Positions 15,725 through 23,625 of a stretch of DNA of 27,908 bases are shown one piece after another. Below the pieces are notes generated by a model. The model was given only the letters and a program-made list of their open reading frames with translations, was not told the origin of the DNA and ran no database searches. Numbering within the stretch: the stretch's first letter is position 1; every line of letters starts with the position of its first letter. The DNA is from Candidatus Sediminicultor sextus (GTDB lineage Bacteria; Atribacterota; Phoenicimicrobiia; Phoenicimicrobiales; Phoenicimicrobiaceae), in the NCBI GenBank assembly GCA_014894735.1, contig JADBKX010000069.1:1845-29752 (forward strand), in the 5' to 3' direction. Position numbers and translations under genes: made by a program.

Positions 15725-16318
15725 TTATTTTTTTACTTCTTTAAATCCCAGCTCAAAGGCTTTTAAATTTGTCTCAATACTTTTGAGAGGTAAGTTTTCT
15801 TTCATAGACTGAATAACTAAATCTTTATCCACCGGAAATCCAGGGGTAGCAACTGCTGCTCCGAGCAGAACCATATTTTCCGATATAATACTTCCTGCTT
15901 CTTTGGCTATTTTTTGGGCATCAATTATTGATAAATTCTTTATTTTTGCTTTTAGTTCGTCAAAAACAGAAGACAGTTCGGGATATTCCGAAATGCCCAG
16001 TGAAACAGTAAAAGGCACAATAGGAGCACTATTTACTATAACAAAAGAGTTGCAGTTTATCTTATTTAAAGACCTTAGAGCTTCTGTTGGTTCAAAAGCA
16101 ATCAATAAATCCGCTGCTCCCTCTTCAATTAGAGGGCTGTGTGCTTCACCAATTTTAAGTTCAGTTACTACTGTCCCTCCTCTTCGAGCCATTCCATGAA
16201 CTTCACTCATTACCACATTCAAACCTTTTCTCATCGCTGCTTCTCCCACAATAGTAGAAGTTTTAATCGTTCCCTGTCCCCCTACTCCAATAAGCTGAAT
16301 CTTATATATATTTTTCAA
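15725..16318 (-). CDS. iorB: Indolepyruvate:ferredoxin oxidoreductase subunit beta
   Basis: A 197-residue gamma-domain protein of the 2-oxoacid:ferredoxin oxidoreductase family ('IYKIQLIGVGGQGTIKTSTI', 'EVHGMARRGGTVVTELKIG', 'GAADLLIAFEPTEALR'), the length usual for IorB. I place the start at the TTG at 16318, which overlaps the iorA stop as TTGA and follows a GAGGTG site inside iorA. A longer frame back to 16384 would overlap the iorA ferredoxin domain by 70 bp and is less likely. With IorA it oxidises aryl pyruvates, from transaminated Trp, Phe or Tyr, to aryl-acetyl-CoA plus reduced ferredoxin. Confidence 0.9.
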   Translation of the reverse strand: MKNIYKIQLIGVGGQGTIKTSTIVGEAAMRKGLNVVMSEVHGMARRGGTVVTELKIGEAHSPLIEEGAADLLIAFEPTEALRSLNKINCNSFVIVNSAPIVPFTVSLGISEYPELSSVFDELKAKIKNLSIIDAQKIAKEAGSIISENMVLLGAAVATPGFPVDKDLVIQSMKENLPLKSIETNLKAFELGFKEVKK

Positions 16319-18192
16319 CCTTGTTTTTTCACCTCTATCGCTTTCTTTGGACATATCTGGGCACAAACTCCACAACCATCGCATAATAATGGGTTGATAT
16401 TAACAGAGCCATCTTTTTCTATATAGATAGCCGGACAGGTAAAATTCTTCACGCAGATTAAGCATTTGGTGCACTCTTCCTGGTTAATGGTATATTTGAT
16501 ACTTATACCTTTTTTCCTGTTTTCCCCATCAGTAATCATAGCACAGGGGTGTTTGGTAATAACCACTGCTATACCTTCAAATTGTAGAGCTTCCTTAAAT
16601 ACTTCTTCTGTCTCTTTTAAATCAACCGGGTCAGTGGTCTTTACTAAACCTACACCTATTCCTCGAGCAATCTTCTCTATGGAAACTTCGGGAGCAGGAT
16701 TACCCATTCCATCCAGGGGTATACCGGGATTGGTTTGACCTCCGGTCATTCCGGTTATCCTATTGTCCATAACTACTAATAAAATCTTATCTTTATTATG
16801 AACAGCATTAATTAAAGGAGGAATACCGGCATGAAAGAAGGTTGAATCTCCGATAAAAGATATTACTTTCTGGTTGGTTGCCTTAGAAAACCCGCAGCCA
16901 ATACCTATACTTGAACCCATAGAAATACAGTAATCCCCCATATTATAGGGGGGTTCCATACCCAAGGCATAACATCCTATATCAGTGGAGTAAATTATCT
17001 CTTCTTCCTTTAATTTTAATTTTTTTATAGCTTTTTTTAAAGCAAAATAAGTTGCACGGTGGGGGCATCCGGGACAGAGTATCGCTGACCGTAAAGGCAA
17101 AGAAAGTTTAGTACTATATTTTTCTCTTTTGATTAATTCTTTTTCTACAATTTTTGCCATCCCAAAAGAGATAATATCCGGATTATATTCATAAATTCTG
17201 GGAAGGGTTCCGTCTAACTTGCCATATACTTTTTTCTTTATATTATATTTTCCTATTATGGCTAAAACTTCTTTTTCCATTACCGGTTCCACTTCTTCTG
17301 CTACCAAAATATTATCAACGCTATTTATGAAGTCTAATACTAATTTCTCGGGGAAAGGATAAGAGAAGGTGAGTTTCAAAATTTTAACTTTCAAATTATT
17401 CTCACTAACCACATCCATCACGTAATTAAAGGCACTACCACTGGTGATAATTCCTATCTCTCTACCACCTTTATCAATTATTTTATTAAGAGGAGATTTT
17501 TCGGTTTTTTCTTCAATCTGTTTTAATTTTTCAATTAATTCTTTACGCATTTTTACCACATATACCGGAGTTACTATGAATTGAGAAGGATCCTTTTTAA
17601 AGTATCCTTTCTCTTTTCCCTGAATAACTGTTCCTAAATTTACTACCCCTCTCATATGAGATATTCTGGTAGTAGTACGTATAAGTATGGGAATCTTAAA
17701 TTGTTCTGATAAATCAAAACCAAATTTCATCAGGTCTTTTACTTCTTGCGGATTGGAGGGCTCGAGTAGGGGAATCCCTGCTAAGCGAGCCATAATCCGA
17801 TTGTCTTGTTCATTCTGTGAAGAATACATAGAAGGGTCATCGGCTGATAAAACAATCATCCCGCCTCGCACTCCGGTATAAACTGCGCTCATAAAAGAGT
17901 CAGCTGCTACATTTAAACCTACATGTTTCATAAAAACAAAGGAACGCAATCCAGCGGCTGCGGCTGCAACAGAAACTTCTAACGCCACCTTCTCGTTTGA
18001 AGAAAATTCAAAATACACTCCTGCTTCCCGGGCAATTTTGTAAAATACATTTCCTATCTCTGAAGAAGGGGTACCAGGATAGGTGGAAACGACCGAAACA
18101 CCGCCTTCTAAAGCCCCTCGAACAGCAGCTTCGTTGCCCAATAAAAACAGTTTTTCTCCTTCTTTTTCAGTTAAAATTTCTTTTACTTTCAA
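16315..18192 (-). CDS. iorA: Indolepyruvate:ferredoxin oxidoreductase subunit alpha
   Basis: A 625-residue subunit. An N-terminal pyrimidine-binding domain ('GNEAAVRGALEGGVSVVSTYPGTP') leads to a TPP-binding domain with the GDSTFFHAGIPPLINAVHN segment and a downstream DNRITGMTGGQTNPG. The C-terminus carries two [4Fe-4S] motifs (CTKCLICVKNFTCP and CDGCGVCAQICP). These are all features of IorA. The start is a TTG at 18192 with a GGAG site; no ATG gives a better N-terminus. It is translationally coupled to iorB by the TTGA overlap. The gene begins 53 bp after the pfkB-like gene. Confidence 0.94.
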   Translation of the reverse strand: MKVKEILTEKEGEKLFLLGNEAAVRGALEGGVSVVSTYPGTPSSEIGNVFYKIAREAGVYFEFSSNEKVALEVSVAAAAAGLRSFVFMKHVGLNVAADSFMSAVYTGVRGGMIVLSADDPSMYSSQNEQDNRIMARLAGIPLLEPSNPQEVKDLMKFGFDLSEQFKIPILIRTTTRISHMRGVVNLGTVIQGKEKGYFKKDPSQFIVTPVYVVKMRKELIEKLKQIEEKTEKSPLNKIIDKGGREIGIITSGSAFNYVMDVVSENNLKVKILKLTFSYPFPEKLVLDFINSVDNILVAEEVEPVMEKEVLAIIGKYNIKKKVYGKLDGTLPRIYEYNPDIISFGMAKIVEKELIKREKYSTKLSLPLRSAILCPGCPHRATYFALKKAIKKLKLKEEEIIYSTDIGCYALGMEPPYNMGDYCISMGSSIGIGCGFSKATNQKVISFIGDSTFFHAGIPPLINAVHNKDKILLVVMDNRITGMTGGQTNPGIPLDGMGNPAPEVSIEKIARGIGVGLVKTTDPVDLKETEEVFKEALQFEGIAVVITKHPCAMITDGENRKKGISIKYTINQEECTKCLICVKNFTCPAIYIEKDGSVNINPLLCDGCGVCAQICPKKAIEVKKQG

Positions 18193-18245
18193 TTTTTTTC
18201 TCCTATTTTTTCTTTGTATCGCGTAGTTTAGTCGTCAAATAACTA

Positions 18246-19124
18246 TTAATAATATTTTTTTATATAATTCTTAACGTCATCTCTGGTTCCCTTAAAAGGA
18301 CCCGGTTTTTCCATCTTTAAAGAAACTAAAGCAGCAGCAAAGAGGAGCGCTTCCTCTATTCTTTTATCTAACCTTTCGGTGATATAAGCACTGAAACAGG
18401 TATCACCCCGGCCGGTTCTTCCTGAAAGATTTCTCGGTTTTAAAGGACAGGTATAATGTTTTTTACCATTATAAATTAAAACTTCTTTATTGTGAGTAAT
18501 CATAATTTCCTTTGTTCCCCACCCGAAGAGTATTTCCGCTGCTTTCTTTCTATCTTTTGTTCCCGTCATAATTTCAGCTTCAGCTGCATCAGTTTTTAAA
18601 TAATCAATATAAGGGAGATATTCCTTCTTTTTTTCCCAATCTATAAAGACCATCTCTTTATTTTCCACCACAGTCCTTAAAAACCCTTGAACGTCCAGGG
18701 CAACTCTCCCTTTGTTATGCAGAAATCTTATCATTTCACTATCAAATTCCCCCGAGATGAGGCCGGCAAAATGATATATCTGGGAAGCAATATTATCCGG
18801 AACATCGTCGATAGTGAAGGGATCTGCAATCGATAGAGCAGTACAGGTTCTTCTTTCTCTATCTGCGCTATGATAAATATTTCTGATGGAAGTGGTATTT
18901 CTGGAATCTAAAGCAGTAATATTTTCTTGGGGAATAATAAATGCCTCCAAATACTTTCTATCCCGTGGGGATAACTTAGTCAAAATACCTATTTTATGAC
19001 CGATAGCGTAGGAAGCACAGGATGAATAAAAAACTGCCCCTCCAATTTCCTTTACAGTTTCTCCTTGATATATGTTTTCATCAACAGAGATATGTCCTAT
19101 GACAAAGCTATCATATCTTTTCAT
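18246..19124 (-). CDS. PfkB-family sugar/cyclitol kinase (paralogue 1)
   Basis: A 292-residue ribokinase-fold protein. The anion hole and catalytic base are clear in GRTGRGDTCFSAY (GxGD), and LKTDAAEAEIMTG is the usual ATP-grip segment. It shares with the protein at 21530 the pattern DVQ(G/S)F(L/I)R, the LKTDA(x)EA run, GR(T/S)GRGDTC and SLKME...GPF, so the two are paralogues. A D-x-Q-x-x-IR pattern is also seen in inositol kinases, as far as I recall; this hints at a cyclitol or unusual sugar rather than ribose or fructose-6-phosphate. It sits upstream of iorA with a 53-bp gap and has its own promoter-like sequence. Confidence 0.82.
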   Translation of the reverse strand: MKRYDSFVIGHISVDENIYQGETVKEIGGAVFYSSCASYAIGHKIGILTKLSPRDRKYLEAFIIPQENITALDSRNTTSIRNIYHSADRERRTCTALSIADPFTIDDVPDNIASQIYHFAGLISGEFDSEMIRFLHNKGRVALDVQGFLRTVVENKEMVFIDWEKKKEYLPYIDYLKTDAAEAEIMTGTKDRKKAAEILFGWGTKEIMITHNKEVLIYNGKKHYTCPLKPRNLSGRTGRGDTCFSAYITERLDKRIEEALLFAAALVSLKMEKPGPFKGTRDDVKNYIKKYY

Positions 19125-19156
19125 TTTTACCTCTTACTCTTTTTTCACATAAAACA

Positions 19157-19184
19157 ATTATACTCCCAAAGCATCCCTTTGAAA
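19157..19184 (-). promoter_or_regulatory. Promoter upstream of the minus-strand pfkB gene
   Basis: On the minus strand, TTTCAA (19184-19179), a 16-bp spacer and TATAAT (19162-19157) lie about 30 bp before the ATG at 19124. The -10 is consensus and the -35 is weak. Confidence 0.5.
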
Positions 19185-19311
19185 AATATTTTTAAACTAC
19201 TTTCCATAAATTGTTTTGAATAAAAATAAAAATGTGGGAAGGCCGTAATTGAAAAATTGGGGTGATGAATTTCTTAAAGCTTTTTTACCTGAAAAAATAA
19301 TTTACCTGTCT

Positions 19312-20412
19312 TTAATTATCGTGTTTAGAAAAAGGAGAGGTTTTCTTTAATTTGTAGTTATTGCCGGTACTTTCTATAAGTTCGTTAACTCTTTGCAGGC
19401 TATATTTATAAAACTTCTTGTAACGGGGCTTTAATTCCAAACACAATACTCCATTGTAATTTTTAAATAGGCGGAATATCTTATCATAGGGAATCTCTCC
19501 CCAGCCTACAGGCATATGCATATCACCTATGCCAAACTGAATTAGATCGATATCTCGATTTTCAGGTGAGACTTTGGGTTTGCCAAAACAATCATGAATA
19601 TGCAGATGTTTTATATACGGTAGGGCTAATTTTATAGAATCTAAAAATTTGAAGTGATAATATTTGGAGGCAAGATAAGCATGTCCAAAATCAAGGGTAA
19701 TTCCTACGTTATCCCGATCAATTTTTTTAACTTGGTCAACTAATTCTTCAATCTTCGTTCCATATTTATACTTTCTAACTTCTTGCAAAAAGATGGGCTT
19801 GGGTGTCTGAGGAGAAAGGCTATAAGAAGGAATTACTCTACTATTACCAAATCGTCTTGATAATTCCCAGAGAGTCTCTTCCTCTAACTCAGGACAAGTA
19901 TTTTCAATAACAATGGTCACCCCTAAATCTTTAGCAAAGTCAGCTAATTCTTGCAAAGTTTTTACTTCTATCTTCTTTGATCTTTCAATCTTGTTTAGAG
20001 AAGGTACTGTTAGTATTCCATTTTGTCCTAACCATTCCCCTCTAAACTCTTCCTGTTGTAAAGGAATTTTTCCACTATGGTATACAAAAATTTCTGCTCC
20101 TATAGCATTAGTAAATTCAATTCCAGATTTGAAGATTTCTTTTTGTAATTTAAAATTACCAGAGTCCATCAAATTTAGCAGATCGGGACCGTGAATAGTA
20201 TATTTTAATTTAAATTCCTTCAGGATGTCTGTAATTGCTCTGGTTTGCAGCCAATTCAGTTTCCCCTTAAAGATTGCATCGACTCCGTGGACAGGTATTT
20301 CGGCATAATCAAAACCGATATCTTGAAAATTACCTAAAGTCTTCTCTAATAGATCTAAGTCACCATCTATAGTGGAAGAATCTACGTTTATTCCAATCCC
20401 TTTTATATGCAT
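19312..20412 (-). CDS. Sugar phosphate isomerase/epimerase-like TIM-barrel protein
   Basis: A 366-residue protein of the xylose isomerase-like/AP-endonuclease-2 TIM-barrel superfamily. Candidate metal-ligand strands are visible in order: IHGPDLL, VYHSGK, VIENTCPELEEE, GITLDFGHAYLAS, HLHIHDCFG and CLELKPRY (Glu-Asp-His-Glu set). Relatives isomerise or epimerise sugars, keto-inositols or tagatose/psicose derivatives. It is not endonuclease IV; nfo is elsewhere in the window. The gene is monocistronic with its own strong promoter and sits between two PfkB kinases, which supports a sugar or cyclitol route. The substrate is unknown. Confidence 0.8.
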   Translation of the reverse strand: MHIKGIGINVDSSTIDGDLDLLEKTLGNFQDIGFDYAEIPVHGVDAIFKGKLNWLQTRAITDILKEFKLKYTIHGPDLLNLMDSGNFKLQKEIFKSGIEFTNAIGAEIFVYHSGKIPLQQEEFRGEWLGQNGILTVPSLNKIERSKKIEVKTLQELADFAKDLGVTIVIENTCPELEEETLWELSRRFGNSRVIPSYSLSPQTPKPIFLQEVRKYKYGTKIEELVDQVKKIDRDNVGITLDFGHAYLASKYYHFKFLDSIKLALPYIKHLHIHDCFGKPKVSPENRDIDLIQFGIGDMHMPVGWGEIPYDKIFRLFKNYNGVLCLELKPRYKKFYKYSLQRVNELIESTGNNYKLKKTSPFSKHDN

Positions 20413-20455
20413 AGTTTTCGCTTCAAACCATAAATATTTTTATTAATTATTTCAC

Positions 20456-20483
20456 ATTATAGCACAATCAAATTCATATACAA
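20456..20483 (-). promoter_or_regulatory. Extended -10 promoter for the TIM-barrel gene
   Basis: On the minus strand, TTGTAT (20483-20478), a 16-bp spacer and TGC-TATAAT (20464-20456) form a near-consensus extended -10 promoter about 45 bp before the ATG at 20412. Confidence 0.65.
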
Positions 20484-20523
20484 GTATAGTTAAAAATTGT
20501 TTAAAATAATTTTTTTCAAATAG

Positions 20524-21285
20524 TTAATTTTCTTTTATATTTTTTAGAATAATATCTCTGCCATAATTAATCTCTTTTATCAATATATGTCCAACCTTTG
20601 GAGTATTTATTTCAGCATCCGTTGTATCAACAATGTAAGTCTCCAAATCACAATCTTTTTTCAACCCTTCAATAAATTTAATCTGCTCTCCTCGGTTATT
20701 ATATATTTTATTTCCGCGAATTGTATTTTTTAAAAGAATTTCAACGCCTAATGGGTCATGGATTTTTCTACATATCTCTTTATCTAAGTCATTTTGATCT
20801 ACCTCGATATCGTATATACCAGCTCTCCCGCATATTGGGCAAAATTCTACAAATGGATGATTCTTATTTTCTGTCGTTACCTCATAATGGGCGCTCAGAG
20901 CCAATCGATAAAATATTATATTCCCATTGCTTAACTTCAATTTTACCCTTTCAGATTTATTATTCATCAAATTTTTGTAATAATATCTAATATGTAATTG
21001 ATGATCGTGGCTGTTAGCAGGATTATCTATATCTGTGTAAGGTTGCAAACCTTTATATCTTCCTTCCGTATCGCTTCCTTCATTACTATTAAGCAAAATA
21101 TGGCGTAAACGATAATTTTCGCTAAAATTATTCTTAATATTACAATATTTCATTAAATTAAATATTACTAAATAAACAGCTTCAAGATATCCTTCTACAA
21201 TATTGCAATTTACATAAAACCAGATATTAGGATATCTCGGTATTTCTTTTGAGATAATATCTTTTTTTGGTAATTTAAAATCCAT
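20524..21285 (-). CDS. Uncharacterised orphan protein with a CPICG knuckle
   Basis: I do not recognise this 253-residue protein. I start it at 21285 because GGAGG precedes that ATG; the frame extends 20 codons further (MCIHKR...) but through the ribosome site. It is soluble-looking, rich in Asn, Tyr and Ile, and has one CPICG motif (about two thirds along), which could be half of a zinc site. A segment with NSHDHQLHIRYYYK precedes it. It is probably a single-gene transcript lying between the epimerase and pfkB-2. Its AT-rich coding suggests a late arrival, but this is only an impression. Confidence 0.7.
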   Translation of the reverse strand: MDFKLPKKDIISKEIPRYPNIWFYVNCNIVEGYLEAVYLVIFNLMKYCNIKNNFSENYRLRHILLNSNEGSDTEGRYKGLQPYTDIDNPANSHDHQLHIRYYYKNLMNNKSERVKLKLSNGNIIFYRLALSAHYEVTTENKNHPFVEFCPICGRAGIYDIEVDQNDLDKEICRKIHDPLGVEILLKNTIRGNKIYNNRGEQIKFIEGLKKDCDLETYIVDTTDAEINTPKVGHILIKEINYGRDIILKNIKEN

Positions 21286-21331
21286 TTTTATCCTCCGCTT
21301 ATAAATATAATTAGAAGTAATTATTGTTCTC

Positions 21332-21345
21332 TTGTGTATACACAA
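21332..21345. promoter_or_regulatory. Perfect 14-bp palindrome (operator candidate)
   Basis: TTGTGTATACACAA is a perfect inverted repeat in the 244-bp divergent region between the orphan gene and pfkB-2, about 47 bp upstream of the orphan ATG and roughly 100 bp before the pfkB-2 promoter. Such dyads commonly bind dimeric regulators (GntR- or LacI-type). No cognate regulator gene is in the window. Confidence 0.5.
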
Positions 21346-21442
21346 AATATTAGTTGTATGGATTATTTTACTTTATTTCATGGTTTAACTATACGACATA
21401 ACTTTTAAAAATCCTTCTTTTCTTGAAAAATATTTTAGGAGA

Positions 21443-21472
21443 TTGTTTTTCCGTTTTATTCTTTGCTATAAT
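21443..21472 (+). promoter_or_regulatory. Extended -10 promoter for pfkB-2
   Basis: TTGTTT (21443-21448), an 18-bp spacer and TGC-TATAAT (21464-21472) form a strong extended -10 promoter, with a leader of about 50 nt before the ATG at 21530 and its GGAG site. Confidence 0.7.
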
Positions 21473-21529
21473 AAATGGACAAAGAAAGTAAAATTATTAA
21501 ATTATTGACTTTATATTGGAGATAATAAA

Positions 21530-22417
21530 ATGGAAACTAACACTAAATTTTATGATATTGCTTTTATAGGACATTACACCAAAGACACAATTGTTTCTGC
21601 TTCGGGCATCAGAGTTGTTGATGGTGGTGCCTTTAATTATGGTGCTAATGTAGCTGCAAGAATGGGGTTAAAAGTAGCAGCAGTTACCCGTTTGGCAGAA
21701 GAAGATTTTCATGTAGTAGAAAAACTCAAGGGTTTAGGTGTGGATGTATTCGCACATATCTCCCCTCAGTCTACTTGTCTGCGTCTGGAATATCCCACTT
21801 CCGATGTTGATGAACGGGTCATATATGTAACCAGCTCAGCAGGTCCCTTCACCCCGGCTGAAGTAGAAAAAATTCAAGCCCGGGCAATTGTTGTGGGCGC
21901 ATCTATGCGTGATGAGGTTAGCTTGCAACTGATAGAGGAACTGTCGAAAAAGAAAACTATTCTTTCCGCTGACGTGCAGAGCTTTATCCGGGTAAATGAT
22001 AATGGTAAATTAGTTCCCAAGAAATGGCCGGAAAGAGACGATATATTTGCCTGTTTGGATATTTTAAAAACTGATGCAATAGAAGCGGGACTTTTATTCG
22101 GTGAATCTGATCTCTATACAGCTGCTCAAAAAATGCATGATCTGGGACCTAAAGAAGTAATCATCACTCACCGTGAAGGTTTGTTAGTCTTTGCCGATGG
22201 CAAATTTTATGAAGAAAAATTTTTCCCCAAAGAAATTATCGGAAGAAGCGGACGAGGAGATACTTGTATTGCTTCCTATACAGCCAAACGGTTAAGTGCT
22301 TCCCCTCAAGAAGCAACAACTTGGGCAGCGGCAGTAACCAGTTTAAAGATGGAAGCCGAAGGACCTTTCCAACGAACTATGCAAGAGGTTAATAATCTTA
22401 TTTATAATAAATATTAA
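21530..22417 (+). CDS. PfkB-family sugar/cyclitol kinase (paralogue 2)
   Basis: A 295-residue ribokinase-fold kinase. Substrate-side motif GGAFNYGANVAARMG near the N-terminus, DVQSFIRV mid-protein, LKTDAIEAGLLFG and the catalytic GRSGRGDTCIASY are all present. It is a paralogue of the kinase at 18246-19124 (same DVQ-F-R, LKTDA-EA and SLKME-GPF patterns). Unlike that one it is on the plus strand, alone behind its own strong promoter, and convergent with the ABC importer operon. It probably phosphorylates a sugar, nucleoside or cyclitol; the substrate cannot be told from sequence. Confidence 0.85.
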   Translation: METNTKFYDIAFIGHYTKDTIVSASGIRVVDGGAFNYGANVAARMGLKVAAVTRLAEEDFHVVEKLKGLGVDVFAHISPQSTCLRLEYPTSDVDERVIYVTSSAGPFTPAEVEKIQARAIVVGASMRDEVSLQLIEELSKKKTILSADVQSFIRVNDNGKLVPKKWPERDDIFACLDILKTDAIEAGLLFGESDLYTAAQKMHDLGPKEVIITHREGLLVFADGKFYEEKFFPKEIIGRSGRGDTCIASYTAKRLSASPQEATTWAAAVTSLKMEAEGPFQRTMQEVNNLIYNKY

Positions 22418-22437
22418 GAATACAAATTAAGTTAGCA

Positions 22438-22460
22438 AACCCTATTTTTTAGTAGGTTTT
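22438..22460 (+). terminator. Weak hairpin between convergent pfkB-2 and ABC ATPase genes
   Basis: AAACC-CTA pairs with TAG-(TA)-GGTTT around a T-rich loop. The stem is bulged and only a short T stretch follows, so it is a weak, possibly bidirectional terminator. Confidence 0.35.
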
Positions 22461-22501
22461 AGGTCTCCGGATAAACCATCTTAAAGAACAAAAAATCGTT
22501 T

Positions 22502-23599
22502 TTATTTTTTAATCTCCTCATAAGGTATAACATGTAAACTTTTTTCCTTTAAAATTACAGATACTTCCTCTCCTATAGAATAAATTTTATGCTCCTGAGG
22601 GTTAGTAATCTCTACAGTAAGGAGATTCTTATCAACTTCAATTTCGTACACCATCCTAGAGCCAAGATAAATTACCTGGTTGATTATGCCATTAATAGCA
22701 CCTGATTTCTTAGGTTCTAGTTCTACAGATTCAGGTCTAATAATCAGTAAAATTTTATCTCCTTCTGAAAAGGTATTTTTTAATATATAAACTTTATATT
22801 TTACCCCTTTTATATCGACTTCAATTTCTTCCTGAGATAAAATATTTGCCACTCGTCCCTCTAAAAAGTTCGCTTTACCGATAAAATCAGCTACAAAATA
22901 ATTAACCGGATGGCTATATATTTCCTGAGGGGTGCCTATCTGTTGAATTTTACCAGCATTCATAATAACTACTCGGTCAGAAAGAGTCATTGCCTCTTCC
23001 TGGTCATGAGTAACATAGACAGATGTTATTCCAACTCTTTGTTGTATTTTACGAATCTCTAATCTGGTGGATACTCGCATCTTGGCATCGAGATTGGAAA
23101 GAGGTTCATCAAGCAGTAGCACCTTTGGTTCCATAATTAGAGAACGAGCCAGACTAACCCGTTGCTGTTGACCTCCGGAAAGTTGTGCTGGAGATCGATT
23201 ATTTAACCCTTTTAAACCCACCAAATTCATAATGGTTTCTGTTCTTTCTCGAATATTTTTTTCTTTCTCTCGATGAATCTTTAATCCATAAGCAATATTT
23301 TGATATACAGTCATATGGGGGAATAGAGCATAATTCTGAAATACCATAGTAGTAGGTCGCTGATTGGGAGGAGTAGTAGTTACTTCTTCCCCGTCAATAA
23401 AGATTTCCCCAGAAGTAGGAAGCTCAAAACCAGAGATCATCCGAAGGGCAGTAGTTTTTCCACATCCAGATGGCCCTAAAAGAGTAACTAGTTCCCCTTC
23501 TTTTACTTCTAAATTCACCTTATCAACTGCAATAACAGTATCTTTTTTACTTCCAAAAATTTTTACTAGATTTTTGAGCACAAGGTAATCTTGTTTCAT
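22502..23599 (-). CDS. ABC transporter ATPase, FbpC/PotA-type with TOBE domain
   Basis: A 365-residue ATPase. Walker A GPSGCGKT (42-49), Q-loop VFQNYALFPHMTVYQNIAYG, signature LSGGQQQRVSLARSL, Walker B VLLLDEPLSNLDAK and the switch His in YVTHDQEEAM are all intact. The last ~120 residues form a TOBE-type regulatory domain. It energises the permease encoded 26 bp upstream and completes an FbpABC-like importer. It is the last gene of the run HAD - binding protein - permease - ATPase. Confidence 0.93.
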   Translation of the reverse strand: MKQDYLVLKNLVKIFGSKKDTVIAVDKVNLEVKEGELVTLLGPSGCGKTTALRMISGFELPTSGEIFIDGEEVTTTPPNQRPTTMVFQNYALFPHMTVYQNIAYGLKIHREKEKNIRERTETIMNLVGLKGLNNRSPAQLSGGQQQRVSLARSLIMEPKVLLLDEPLSNLDAKMRVSTRLEIRKIQQRVGITSVYVTHDQEEAMTLSDRVVIMNAGKIQQIGTPQEIYSHPVNYFVADFIGKANFLEGRVANILSQEEIEVDIKGVKYKVYILKNTFSEGDKILLIIRPESVELEPKKSGAINGIINQVIYLGSRMVYEIEVDKNLLTVEITNPQEHKIYSIGEEVSVILKEKSLHVIPYEEIKK

Positions 23600-23625
23600 A
23601 AAAAATCCTTTCCTTTTCTAAATAA

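Noticed and set aside
16319..16384. Long N-terminal extension of iorB
   Set aside because: It overlaps the iorA ferredoxin-domain coding region by 70 bp, and the TTGA start-stop overlap gives an IorB of normal length.
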